36,603 bases of DNA from DATKDP01 sp035546335 (GTDB taxonomy: Bacteria > Acidobacteriota > Thermoanaerobaculia > Gp7-AA8), in contig DATKDP010000044.1 in NCBI GenBank assembly GCA_035546335.1, positions 1 through 36,603 of the forward strand, given 5' to 3'. How positions within the stretch are numbered: position 1 is the first letter of the stretch; each line of letters opens with the position of its first letter. A program made the translations under genes and the position numbers. Below, in pieces: positions 5,355-13,305 of this stretch. Below the pieces are notes generated by a model. The model was not told the origin of the DNA, searched no databases, and saw only the letters and a program-made list of their open reading frames with translations.

Positions 5355-7916
5355 ATGATGCGAATGAACGCCGGACACGCTCTCGCCCTCCTGTTGATCC
5401 TCGCCTGCACGCCGGTGCTCTGCGGAGCCAACTGGCCCGATCGCCCGACTCTTCGTGCGGTGCGCGTCGAGACTCCTCCAACGATCGACGGAGATCTGTC
5501 GGATCCGGCGTGGGCGGCGGCGCCGGAATTCACCGACTTCACCCAGCACGATCCCGACGACGGCCAGCCGGCGACGATGCGCACCGCCATCCGCATCGTC
5601 TATGACGACAAAGCAATCTACTTCGGCGCGACGATGGAGGATTCCCATCCACCCACGGCACTGCTCGTGCGCCGCGACTCGTTCGCGCAGTTCGATTTCC
5701 TTTCGATCAACATCGACTCGCAGTACGACCGTCTTTCCGGAGCGGCCTTCACAATCACCCCGGCGAACGTTCAGATCGATTCGATCCTCTATAACGACAT
5801 CGGCGAGGACGGCACCTGGGATGCAGTCTGGAGCTCGGCGACGAAGATCGACGACGGCGGCTGGACCGCGGAGGTTCGCGTCCCATTCTCCCAGCTTCGC
5901 TTTCCCCAAAAGCCCGTCCACGTCTGGGGAATCAACATCACGCGACGCACCGTGCGCAACAACGAGTGGGTGCGGATCGTCAATACGCCGAAGGGAGCCA
6001 CAGGCTTCGTCTCCAACTTCGCCGATCTCGAGGGACTCGAAGGAATCCATCGCGGACGTCCTCTCGAGATCGTTCCTTACACCGTTGCGCGATCGGATGT
6101 GCTCAGCGGGGCCGACGGGAGCAATCCCCTCCTCGACCGCAGCGAACATCGCGCCGACGGCGGACTCGACGTGAAGTACGGGCTCACCTCGAGCCTCACC
6201 CTGACCGGAACGATCAACCCCGACTTCGGCCAGGTCGAAGTCGACCCTGCGGTCGTGAATCTCTCGCAGTTCGAGACGTTCTATCCCGAGCGGCGCCCGT
6301 TCTTCACCGAAGGGCTGAACCTGTTCGACTTCGGCGACACGCCCGCGCCGAGTCATTTCAACTTCTTCTTTCCACCGAGTCTCTTCTATTCGCGCCGCAT
6401 CGGGCGCGCTCCCCAGGGCACCATCGATGCCGCTCACGTCGTCGCTCCTTCGGAAACGACGATCATCGCCGCGGCAAAGGTCACCGGGAAGCTCGGCAAT
6501 GGATGGTCGATCGGCGTCCTCGATGCGCTCACCTCGAGCGAGCACGCCCGATTCGCCGACGGCGACGCCGGCGGCAGGAGGCAGGTCGAGCCCGGGACGA
6601 ACTACTTCGTCTCCCGCGTCACAAAGGAGGTCGGCGCTCGCTCCCGCATCGGCTTCATGCTCACATCGGTCGAGCGCAGCCTGCCCGAGGAGCTGAGCGC
6701 CCTGCGCGATAGCGCTCTCACCCTCGGACTCGACGGCTACACCTCATTCGACGAAAAGAGCTGGATCTTCGAATGGTCTGCCGCTGGCTCGCGCGTCGGC
6801 GGAAGCCGTGAGGCCATCGCACTGACGCAGATGTCGCCGTCGCGCCAGTACCAGCGTCCGGACGCGGGACATGTCGAGCTCGATCCGACGAAGACGTCTC
6901 TTTCAGGATGGCTGGGACGCGCCATGATCTCGAAGGCGACCGGCGACTGGCGACCGATCATTCAGGTTCACGCCAACTCTCCCGGATTCGAGACCAACGA
7001 CGCCGGCTTCATGCAGCGCACCGACATCATCTCGCTGCATGCGGTGATGCAGTACGTGAATCAGCGGCCCTCAGCGAGCTATCGCGAACGCCACGTCTGG
7101 TTCGGATCCTGGAACAACAACAACTTCGACGGCGACACGATCGGCAGAGGAGTCTTCGTCGACCACTTCGCCACGCTCCGGAATTTCCAAACCTACCGCG
7201 CTGCGCTGTTCGTCTCGCCGGAATTGCTCTCCGACCGGCTCACGCGCGGCGGTCCGCTCGTCAGGACAGAAAGCGGATGGAGCTCCAATCTCAGCTTCGG
7301 CAGCGATACCCGAAAGAGGCTCTCCTTCTCGATCAATGGCTATTTCGAGGGGAGTCGCGACGATTCGTACGTGCACTCCGGCGGAATCTCGCTGACCGCA
7401 CGCCCGGCACCGAACCTCACTCTCAGCATCTCACCCTACTTCTCCCGCTCGCGCGACAATCATCACTACATCGCGACACTTCCCGACCAGAACGCCACGG
7501 AAACCTTCGGAAGTCGTTACGTATTTTCCGAGCTGGACCAGCGATCGTTCGAGCTCGCCACGCGAGTCGACTGGACCCTCAACGCGAGGCTCTCGTTCCA
7601 ACTCTTCATGCAACCGTTCATCGCCTCGGGTGATTATCATGATCACCACGCGCTGGCCCGTGCGCGCAGCGCGGACTATGTCCCCTTTACGGACCCCATC
7701 GCGGAGCCTGATTTCAACTTTCGAAGCGTGCGAGCAAGCGCCGTCATGCGCTGGGAGCTGCGGCCCGGCTCGGCGCTCTACCTCGCCTGGAACGAGAACC
7801 GTGCCGGCGCGGTGCCACTCGGCGATTTTCGACTTCGACGCGATCTGGAAGCCATTCCGGACGCACCATCGCACGACGTCTTTCTCGTCAAGTTGTCGTA
7901 CTGGCTGCCGCTGTAG
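5355..7916 (+). CDS. CBM9-like / DUF5916 outer-membrane protein
   Basis: About 853 residues. A signal peptide (MMRMNAGHALALLLILAC…) precedes a carbohydrate-binding-module-9-like domain, with PPTIDGDLSDPAWAAAPE near the N-terminus and VPFSQLRFPQ further on. After this comes the long DUF5916 region with NPDFGQVEVDPAVVNLSQ and FYPERRPFFTEG, and a C-terminal half rich in alternating beta strands ending with an aromatic-rich strand (KLSYWLPL). This suggests an outer-membrane barrel with a periplasmic or surface glycan-binding domain. Function is unproven. The start is uncertain: ATG at 5310, 5355, 5358 and 5364 are in frame. None has a strong ribosome site; 5355 best frames the signal peptide. Confidence 0.88.
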   Translation: MMRMNAGHALALLLILACTPVLCGANWPDRPTLRAVRVETPPTIDGDLSDPAWAAAPEFTDFTQHDPDDGQPATMRTAIRIVYDDKAIYFGATMEDSHPPTALLVRRDSFAQFDFLSINIDSQYDRLSGAAFTITPANVQIDSILYNDIGEDGTWDAVWSSATKIDDGGWTAEVRVPFSQLRFPQKPVHVWGINITRRTVRNNEWVRIVNTPKGATGFVSNFADLEGLEGIHRGRPLEIVPYTVARSDVLSGADGSNPLLDRSEHRADGGLDVKYGLTSSLTLTGTINPDFGQVEVDPAVVNLSQFETFYPERRPFFTEGLNLFDFGDTPAPSHFNFFFPPSLFYSRRIGRAPQGTIDAAHVVAPSETTIIAAAKVTGKLGNGWSIGVLDALTSSEHARFADGDAGGRRQVEPGTNYFVSRVTKEVGARSRIGFMLTSVERSLPEELSALRDSALTLGLDGYTSFDEKSWIFEWSAAGSRVGGSREAIALTQMSPSRQYQRPDAGHVELDPTKTSLSGWLGRAMISKATGDWRPIIQVHANSPGFETNDAGFMQRTDIISLHAVMQYVNQRPSASYRERHVWFGSWNNNNFDGDTIGRGVFVDHFATLRNFQTYRAALFVSPELLSDRLTRGGPLVRTESGWSSNLSFGSDTRKRLSFSINGYFEGSRDDSYVHSGGISLTARPAPNLTLSISPYFSRSRDNHHYIATLPDQNATETFGSRYVFSELDQRSFELATRVDWTLNARLSFQLFMQPFIASGDYHDHHALARARSADYVPFTDPIAEPDFNFRSVRASAVMRWELRPGSALYLAWNENRAGAVPLGDFRLRRDLEAIPDAPSHDVFLVKLSYWLPL

Positions 7917-7960
7917 GACGAAATCCAACGGATCTCGCGAGCTCGTGGCAACATCCTCGG

Positions 7961-8031
7961 ATCATCCTGAGCGAGGCGGATGGGTGGGCGTGAGCGAAGG
8001 ATCTGCGTTCTGCGCAGCAGCCGATCGCAGA
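7961..8031. repeat. REP-like dispersed repeat, copy 1
   Basis: This 71-bp stretch (…CCTGAGCGAGGCGGATGGG…GAAGGATCTGCG…CCGATCGCAGA) matches 35253-35325. In this copy the right arm of the hairpin is degraded. It abuts the surviving tail of an alpha/beta hydrolase gene. Confidence 0.75.
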
Positions 8032-8044
8032 CGACGTCTCACTT

Positions 8045-8212
8045 CATGGCGAAGAGGAGGCGATTTCGATGGAGATGGTCGAGGAGTGGGCGCGCTCGCT
8101 GCCGAAGGGACGGATGCTCCGTGTGCCGGGCGCCGCGCATTTCCCGCACGCCGAAAAGCCGGAGATCGTCTTCCCGGCGATCGAGGCGTTTCTGCGCGAA
8201 GGGTCGCCGTAA
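8045..8212 (+). pseudogene. C-terminal fragment of an alpha/beta hydrolase
   Basis: The frame reads HGEEEAISMEMVEEWARSLP and then RVPGAAHFPHAEKPE, ending in EAFLREGSP and TAA at 8210-8212. This is the last third of an alpha/beta-hydrolase fold enzyme, with the acid-loop region (HGEEEAIS) and the catalytic-His motif (GAAHFPH). The nucleophile-elbow part is absent; a REP-like repeat lies immediately upstream. An internal ATG at 8069 could make a 47-residue peptide, but an active enzyme is not expected. Confidence 0.7.
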
Positions 8213-8255
8213 TCCAGAGCGATTGCTGACACCGTCGCCCGTCGTCAAGGACGGA

Positions 8256-8486
8256 TCACGCCGTCTTGCGCGCGCCGAAATCGGGCTGTGTGATCCCACA
8301 GCCCATGCAGGCGAAGGAGACGCGATCACGGCGGAAGAACGGATTGCGGGCGAAGCAGTCGGTGCAGAGTGCGTCGGGGGGACGGACGCCGCGGTCACAA
8401 TGGTCGCAGCAGATCCAGCTGTCGGCGGTTAGCACGTCATCGAGAAAAAGGATCTGGTCGCAGGCGGGACAGCGGCATGTGAGCAT
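8256..8486 (-). CDS. Small cysteine-rich zinc-ribbon protein
   Basis: A 76-residue protein beginning MLTCRCPACDQILFLDD. It has four CxxC knuckles (CPAC, CDHC, CTDC, CMGC), arranged as would be needed for two zinc ribbons, one per half. The AAAGGAGG site 10 nt upstream supports the ATG at 8486; the open frame further upstream lacks family character. It lies 80 bp downstream of the next minus-strand gene, so the two are probably cotranscribed. I recognise no named family. Nucleic-acid or protein binding through zinc is the obvious guess. Confidence 0.8.
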   Translation of the reverse strand: MLTCRCPACDQILFLDDVLTADSWICCDHCDRGVRPPDALCTDCFARNPFFRRDRVSFACMGCGITQPDFGARKTA

Positions 8487-8566
8487 CGGGTCATGGCCTC
8501 CTTTCGGGGTTTCCCTCCCGCCCGCTTCTATCCAGAAACGGCCGGATCTTCGAGTCCGGCCTCCGG

Positions 8567-9241
8567 CTACTTCCTCGCGCGCGACGCGCGTCGTGCGATC
8601 TTGTCCTTGGACGACCTGCGGTTCGTTTTCTTCTCCGGCGTCGAGGACGACGACCACGGCTCGTCCGCCGGCAGCCAGACTTCATCCTGTCGCAGCGCCG
8701 CCTTGTAGAGGAGCATGAACTCCTCCGCCTGCGCCTGATCGGTCATGTCGTAGCCAGCGCGGATTCCGGCGGTGATGAACGCCTTCCCGGGGCCGAACGA
8801 CGATTCGTCGTTCATGATCTCGCGGTAATCCTCTTCGAGGACCTCGAGGAGATCGAGAACCGCGGGAGCGTTGGCGAGCTTGTATTCGCGACCGAGCCAC
8901 TTCCAGAAGGCCTGGAGGGCGGGGATGACCGCGGCCGCCTGCTCGGCACGTTCGATGGTGATCTTGCGCGGAAACACATCGCAGAGGAGAGCGGCGAAGC
9001 GGTCGGCATCGATCGACGCCGGAGTCGCGTCGAAGTACTCGTAAGCGAAGACGATCGCATCCTCGATCCAGTATGTCGTTTCCGGATCCTGCATCGACCC
9101 CGCCTCGGCCGACCGTTCGAAGGCGGTGATCAGATCGTGAGCATGCTGGGCGAGAATTTCTTCGAGCTCGTCCGATTCGGAATCGAGACGATCGAACAAC
9201 GTCAGGTCGAAGCGTTCGGCTGCAAGTGCATGGGCGGTCAT
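8567..9241 (-). CDS. Conserved-looking hypothetical protein with basic tail
   Basis: 224 residues, not recognised. The first 180 residues are acidic and alpha-helical (SESDELEEILAQHAHDLI…, VLDLLEVLEEDYREIM) and contain FGPGKAFITAGIRAGYDM. The last 30 are Ser/Lys/Arg-rich (EKKTNRRSSKDKIARRAS), which looks like a disordered nucleic-acid-binding tail. No signal peptide or membrane segment is present. It is upstream of the zinc-ribbon gene and downstream of nrdJ on the same strand, with 133 bp between it and nrdJ. Reading-frame quality and codon use make it a real gene. Confidence 0.8.
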   Translation of the reverse strand: MTAHALAAERFDLTLFDRLDSESDELEEILAQHAHDLITAFERSAEAGSMQDPETTYWIEDAIVFAYEYFDATPASIDADRFAALLCDVFPRKITIERAEQAAAVIPALQAFWKWLGREYKLANAPAVLDLLEVLEEDYREIMNDESSFGPGKAFITAGIRAGYDMTDQAQAEEFMLLYKAALRQDEVWLPADEPWSSSSTPEKKTNRRSSKDKIARRASRARK

Positions 9242-9333
9242 TGAGCAAATCCTCCGCAGGGGGTCCTCGAGGCTCGACGCTCGATGGCTCCGGTTCGTTG
9301 AAACTCCGCACTCCCACGCACCCGAGGATCGAA

Positions 9334-9365
9334 GGCCGGCGACCGGGCGTGCCCGGCCGCCGGCC
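9334..9365 (-). terminator. GC-rich hairpin just after nrdJ
   Basis: GGCCGGCG-A-CCGGGC, a GT loop, then GCCCGG-C-CGCCGGCC form a 14-bp stem with a single A/C mismatch, 9 bp past the nrdJ stop codon. No T tract follows, so it may stabilise the mRNA 3' end or act only weakly as a terminator. Confidence 0.5.
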
Positions 9366-9374
9366 GGCTTCAGA

Positions 9375-12308
9375 CTATGAGCAGCCGCTCGTGCTGCCGC
9401 AGTTCAGACATTTGTAGCAGGCGCCGTTGCGGACCATGATCGATCCGCATTCGCCGCACGAAGGGGCATCCTGCTGGTAGAGGAATGTCGACTTCGGTCT
9501 CGGGGCCGGCCTGGTCGCGACGGGAGCGAATCCGACTTTTTTCTCGCCGGGTCTCGCGTCTCCCGCCTCGGGCCTCGAGCCTAGAATCTCCGGCTGAACC
9601 GACTTGTTGACGAATTTCTGCTCTTCGGGGGTCAGCTCCACGAGATTGCCGACGGCATCGGAGGGTGTGTCGGTGGCGGTCTGCGGGAGCGAGAGTTGCC
9701 CGCTGGCAGGTTGCGGATCGTCGCGGAGAATGACTCCTGCGTCGGTCTGGCTCTCGCGCGAGAGGAACTTGATCGCCAGCCACTTGAAGATGTAATCCAT
9801 GATCGATTTCGCCATCGGAATCTCGGGGTTCTTGGTGAAGCCCGAAGGCTCGAAGCGAGTGTGCGTGAACTTGTCGACGAGCAATTGAAGCGGAACGCCG
9901 TGCTGCAGAGCGAGCGAGGTCATGGTCGCGAACGAATCCATCAGGCCGGAGATCGTCGAGCCCTCCTTGGCCATGGTGATGAAGATCTCGCCCGGGGCTC
10001 CGTCCTCGTACTTGCCGACGGTGATGTAGCCTTCGTGCCCGCCGACTGCGAACTTGTGGGTGATCGATTCCCGCTCGTCGGGCAGTTTCCGCCGCACGGC
10101 GGTCGGTTCGACGGCCGCGAATGCACCGGTCACGACCTCGGCTCCCTTGTCCTTCGTCGTCGAAAGCGGCTGGCTTCGCTTGCAGCCATCGCGATAGACG
10201 GCGACTGCCTTGAGACCGAGCGTCCACGCTTCGTAGTAGGCCGACTCGATGTCCTCGACCGACGCGTCGTTCGGCATGTTGATCGTCTTGGAGATCGCTC
10301 CGGAGATGAACGGCTGGACCGCACCCATCATCTTCAGATGACCGCGCCAGGAGATCGAGCGCGTCCCGTTCGCCGGCTTGAATGCGCAGTCGAAGACCGG
10401 AAGGTGTTGATCGAGAAGGTGCGGAGCCCCTTCGATCGTGTCGTTCTCGTCGATGTAGCCGACGATGTCGTTGATCTGTTTCTGATCGTAACCGAGCCGC
10501 TTGAGGGCGACAGGGACGGTTTGATTGACGATCTTCAGCATACCGCCGCCGACGAGCTTCTTGTACTTGACCAGGGCGATGTCGGGCTCGACACCGGTCG
10601 TGTCGCAATCCATCATGAAGGCGATCGTGCCGGTCGGGGCCAGGACCGAGATCTGCGCATTCCTGAAGCCATGCTCGCGGCCCAGCTCACACGCCTCGTC
10701 CCAGCTCTTCTTTGCCGCTTCGAACAGATCGAGAGGGACGCTCCTGGGGTTGATTCGGTGCGCCGCTCTCCGGTGCTTGTCGATCACCCTGAGGAAGGGC
10801 TCCTCGTTGACCGGATATCCCTCAAAGGGACTCAGTTTCGCGGAAATCCGCGCCGATTGCGCGTAACACTCGCCGCTCATCAGCGCGGTCAGCGCCGCTG
10901 CATAGTCGCGCCCCTCGTCGCTGTCGTACGGCACGCCGCGCGCCATGAGAAGAGCGCCGAGGTTCGCATAGCCGATTCCAAGCGGCCGGAAAGCGTGCGA
11001 GTTCCGCGCAATCGCTTCGGTCGGATAGCTCGAATAATCGACGACGATCTCCTGTGCGGTGATCACCGTGCGGAGAGCGGCGCGATACGATTCGACGTCG
11101 AATCCCTCCTTCTCGGTGTGGAAACGCATCAGGTTCAGCGACGCGAGGTTGCACGCCGAATCATCGAGGAACATGTACTCGGAGCAGGGATTCGAGGCGT
11201 TGATCCGCGCCGTGTTGGGGCACGGATGCCAGTCGTTGACCGTCGTGTCGAACTGCATGCCCGGGTCGCCGCAGATCCAGGCTGACTCGGAGATCTGCCG
11301 CATCAGATCGCGTGCCCGATAGGTGTCGAGCGGATGCTTCGGCTCGGTTACGGTCCAGGTCGACCACTCGCTGTCCTTTTCGTAGGCGCGCATGAAATCG
11401 TCGGTCACGCGCACCGAGTGGTTCGCATTCTGAAACTGGACCGAGTCGTAAGCGCCTCCGACGGCGTTGAACGCACCGTCGTATCCTGCGTCGATCAACG
11501 CCCACGCCTTCTTCTCTTCCCGCGCCTTGCAGTTGATGAAGTCGGCGATGTCGGGATGATCGGCGTTGAGAATGACCATCTTCGCTGCCCGGCGCGTCTT
11601 GCCGCCCGACTTGATGACCCCTGCGAACGCGTCGTAGCCCTTCATGAACGAGACCGGGCCGGACGCTGTGCCGCCGCCAGCCAGGTGCTCGCGCGAGGAG
11701 CGGATGGAGGAGAGATTGGAGCCGGTCCCCGAACCGTACTTGAACAGCATTCCCTCGGTCTTTGCCAGCCCGAGAATCGAGTCCATCGTGTCGTTGACCG
11801 AATTGATGAAGCAGGCCGAGCACTGCGGTTTCGGCTCGATCCCGACGTTGAACCAAACGGGGGAGTTGAAGGCGGCCATCTGGTAGAGGAGGATGTGCGT
11901 CAACTCGTCCCGGAAGTTGTCGCCGTCGGTTTCCGTAGCGAAGTAGCCGCCTTCGCGTCCCCACAGGGTCATCGTGCGCACCACACGGCCAATCAGCTGC
12001 CGGACGGACGACTCGCGCTCCGGCATGCCGATATGACCGCGAAAATACTTCGACACCACGACGTTCGTCGCCATCTGAGACCAGAACTTCGGCACTTCGA
12101 CGTCGCGCTGCTCGAAGACAACGTCTCCTTTTTCATTGGTGATCACGGCCGAGCGGAGGTCCCACTCGACCGTGTCATAGACGTCGATCCCCGGCCTGGT
12201 GAAGTAACGGGGAAACTCCACTCCTCCCGTTTTCGTCGGCTTCTTCGAGCGGTTGCGCACGCGCTCGGCGCGCTGCCTGTCGCTGATCTCGATCGACGTC
12301 ATGTCCAT
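9375..12308 (-). CDS. nrdJ: Vitamin B12-dependent (class II) ribonucleoside-diphosphate reductase
   Basis: A 977-residue adenosylcobalamin-dependent RNR, which makes deoxyribonucleotides. Visible hallmarks are CSACFINSVND, the glycine-rich KYGSGTGSNLSSIR, the active-site NPCSEY followed by CNLASLNL, the substrate loop APTGTIAFMM, and a C-terminal Cys-rich zinc finger (CGECGSIM … CYKCLNCG) with a further C-terminal Cys. The ATG at 12308 follows tandem AGGAG sequences; the frame stays open upstream but without family sequence. The likely promoter is about 450 bp upstream, next to two NrdR boxes, so the mRNA has a long leader. No cobalamin riboswitch was recognised in that leader. Confidence 0.95.
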   Translation of the reverse strand: MDMTSIEISDRQRAERVRNRSKKPTKTGGVEFPRYFTRPGIDVYDTVEWDLRSAVITNEKGDVVFEQRDVEVPKFWSQMATNVVVSKYFRGHIGMPERESSVRQLIGRVVRTMTLWGREGGYFATETDGDNFRDELTHILLYQMAAFNSPVWFNVGIEPKPQCSACFINSVNDTMDSILGLAKTEGMLFKYGSGTGSNLSSIRSSREHLAGGGTASGPVSFMKGYDAFAGVIKSGGKTRRAAKMVILNADHPDIADFINCKAREEKKAWALIDAGYDGAFNAVGGAYDSVQFQNANHSVRVTDDFMRAYEKDSEWSTWTVTEPKHPLDTYRARDLMRQISESAWICGDPGMQFDTTVNDWHPCPNTARINASNPCSEYMFLDDSACNLASLNLMRFHTEKEGFDVESYRAALRTVITAQEIVVDYSSYPTEAIARNSHAFRPLGIGYANLGALLMARGVPYDSDEGRDYAAALTALMSGECYAQSARISAKLSPFEGYPVNEEPFLRVIDKHRRAAHRINPRSVPLDLFEAAKKSWDEACELGREHGFRNAQISVLAPTGTIAFMMDCDTTGVEPDIALVKYKKLVGGGMLKIVNQTVPVALKRLGYDQKQINDIVGYIDENDTIEGAPHLLDQHLPVFDCAFKPANGTRSISWRGHLKMMGAVQPFISGAISKTINMPNDASVEDIESAYYEAWTLGLKAVAVYRDGCKRSQPLSTTKDKGAEVVTGAFAAVEPTAVRRKLPDERESITHKFAVGGHEGYITVGKYEDGAPGEIFITMAKEGSTISGLMDSFATMTSLALQHGVPLQLLVDKFTHTRFEPSGFTKNPEIPMAKSIMDYIFKWLAIKFLSRESQTDAGVILRDDPQPASGQLSLPQTATDTPSDAVGNLVELTPEEQKFVNKSVQPEILGSRPEAGDARPGEKKVGFAPVATRPAPRPKSTFLYQQDAPSCGECGSIMVRNGACYKCLNCGSTSGCS

Positions 12309-12579
12309 TCTCCTCTCCTGCACTCTTGTCTGTTCATCACCGCGCGAGGATGGACAGTCGGGAGAACCTGAGGAAACCGTGATGCCGCGACGTCGTCCGA
12401 GTCGGTTGGAGTCTCGATGCTGTGCGTCGTTCCGGGCGAAGGGACGACGACCGATTTGTCTTTGCTCCAAGCCTGGCGACTGAGTTCCTCTGGTTCGACC
12501 GGCCTTCCTTCCCCCCTCCCTTCACGCCGCGCCCGGCTCCTCTCACGGACCGGAGCGGTTTACTGCAACGACGAGCTCG

Positions 12580-12717
12580 TCAGCGGGACATCTGAGGCTT
12601 GCACTGAGGCACCGGCGTCTTGACCCGGATGATCACCTGGTTGTCGCGGAACTGCAGCGAGACTGACCGGAGTGGCGAACGGGTTGAAAGCCGCGCATGA
12701 CCCTTCGAAAGCTTCAT
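12580..12717 (-). CDS. Possible small ORF in the nrdJ leader
   Basis: A 45-residue ORF starts MKLSKGHARLSTRSPLRS and contains QFRDNQVIIRVKT. Its ATG at 12717 is 4 nt after a good GGGAGG. It lies between the NrdR-linked promoter and nrdJ, in the same direction, and is basic. An overlapping frame (12560-12754) is also open. It could be a genuine small protein, a leader peptide or chance. No homologue is known to me. Confidence 0.35.
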   Translation of the reverse strand: MKLSKGHARLSTRSPLRSVSLQFRDNQVIIRVKTPVPQCKPQMSR

Positions 12718-12757
12718 TTGCCCTCCCACGATCCTCGGTTGTTGTTTGTTGCATTGA

Positions 12758-12786
12758 AAGTTAAACCCGTGTGAAGGGGATGTCAA
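12758..12786 (-). promoter_or_regulatory. Probable nrdJ promoter
   Basis: On the minus strand TTGACA (12786-12781) is a perfect -35. A 17-bp spacer leads to TAACTT (12763-12758), a weak -10. Two NrdR-type boxes lie immediately upstream. Transcription would run through a leader of about 440 nt into nrdJ. Confidence 0.5.
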
Positions 12787-12792
12787 GGGAAA

Positions 12793-12808
12793 ACACAACA
12801 TCTTGTGG
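12793..12808. promoter_or_regulatory. NrdR box, proximal copy
   Basis: The 16-mer ACACAACATCTTGTGG matches the described NrdR-box pattern acaCwAtATaTwGtgt at about 13 of 16 positions. It is 6 bp upstream of the predicted -35 of nrdJ. Confidence 0.6.
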
Positions 12809-12824
12809 CGCCTACCTCCTGAGA

Positions 12825-12840
12825 ACACAATCTGTAGTGT
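12825..12840. promoter_or_regulatory. NrdR box, distal copy
   Basis: The 16-mer ACACAATCTGTAGTGT matches the NrdR-box pattern at about 14 of 16 positions. Centre-to-centre distance to the proximal box is 32 bp, about three helical turns, which is the usual tandem arrangement. Confidence 0.65.
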
Positions 12841-12863
12841 AAATACTCCAGACTCAGTAGTTT

Positions 12864-13130
12864 AGCTCCACAGCATTTCCACAGGGAAAGCCACATGATT
12901 TCCGCCGCTTCTCGACAGGAAATCCGCAGAGTTTTCAACAGCACGTCCCGCCGAAATCCACATGTTTCCGGCACATTCTGGACATGTTTTGCACAGCTTG
13001 CTGTGCGGTTTTCCTAACGTCACTGAAGCGAGTTTCTCCGCGAGATTTCCGCCACCGCTCCGAAGGATTTCAACCGAGCTCGACTAGAGAATTCACAGGC
13101 CATGGCGGAGCGGGATCCGCCTGTGGAAAA
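12864..13130. promoter_or_regulatory. Cluster of DnaA-box-like 9-mers
   Basis: Near-matches to TTATNCACA occur at 12875-12883 (ATTTCCACA), 12932-12940 (TTTTCAACA), 12954-12962 (AAATCCACA), 12987-12995 (TTTTGCACA) and, inverted, 13122-13130 (TGTGGAAAA). A perfect 16-bp palindrome GCACAGCTTGCTGTGC lies at 12991-13006. The region is AT-richer than its surroundings and has no gene. It could bind DnaA as part of nrd control. There is no dnaA or other origin gene nearby, so calling it an origin is not justified. Confidence 0.35.
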
Positions 13131-13205
13131 GCCGGCGATCAGCGAGGTCGCCGGCGATTTCCGCCGTTCCATGGTGGACCCGGCCGAATCGGTACCGCCA
13201 ACTCT

Positions 13206-13297
13206 CCATCGCTGGCAGGCCTGCTCACATCGTCCCGACCCGCGAGGGGCGGCGAGGACGCCGCCTCGATCGGGCGGGGACGCCCGACCCCCTCGGG
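13206..13297. repeat. Dispersed 92-bp repeat, copy 2
   Basis: Partner of 4383-4474. It carries the same two hairpins (AGGA-loop and GGGA-loop) and ends 9 bp before the ubiA-family stop codon. A further hairpin, GCCGGCGA/TCGCCGGC, precedes it at about 13132-13156. Confidence 0.8.
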
Positions 13298-13305
13298 GAC
13301 CCCGC

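Noticed and set aside
12309..12760. Cobalamin riboswitch in front of the B12-dependent reductase
   Set aside because: No B12-box (GCCACTG) or other conserved blocks of the cobalamin element were seen on the minus strand.
12843..13130. Chromosomal replication origin
   Set aside because: DnaA-like boxes are imperfect and no dnaA, dnaN, gidA or parAB is nearby; an nrd regulatory role is more economical.
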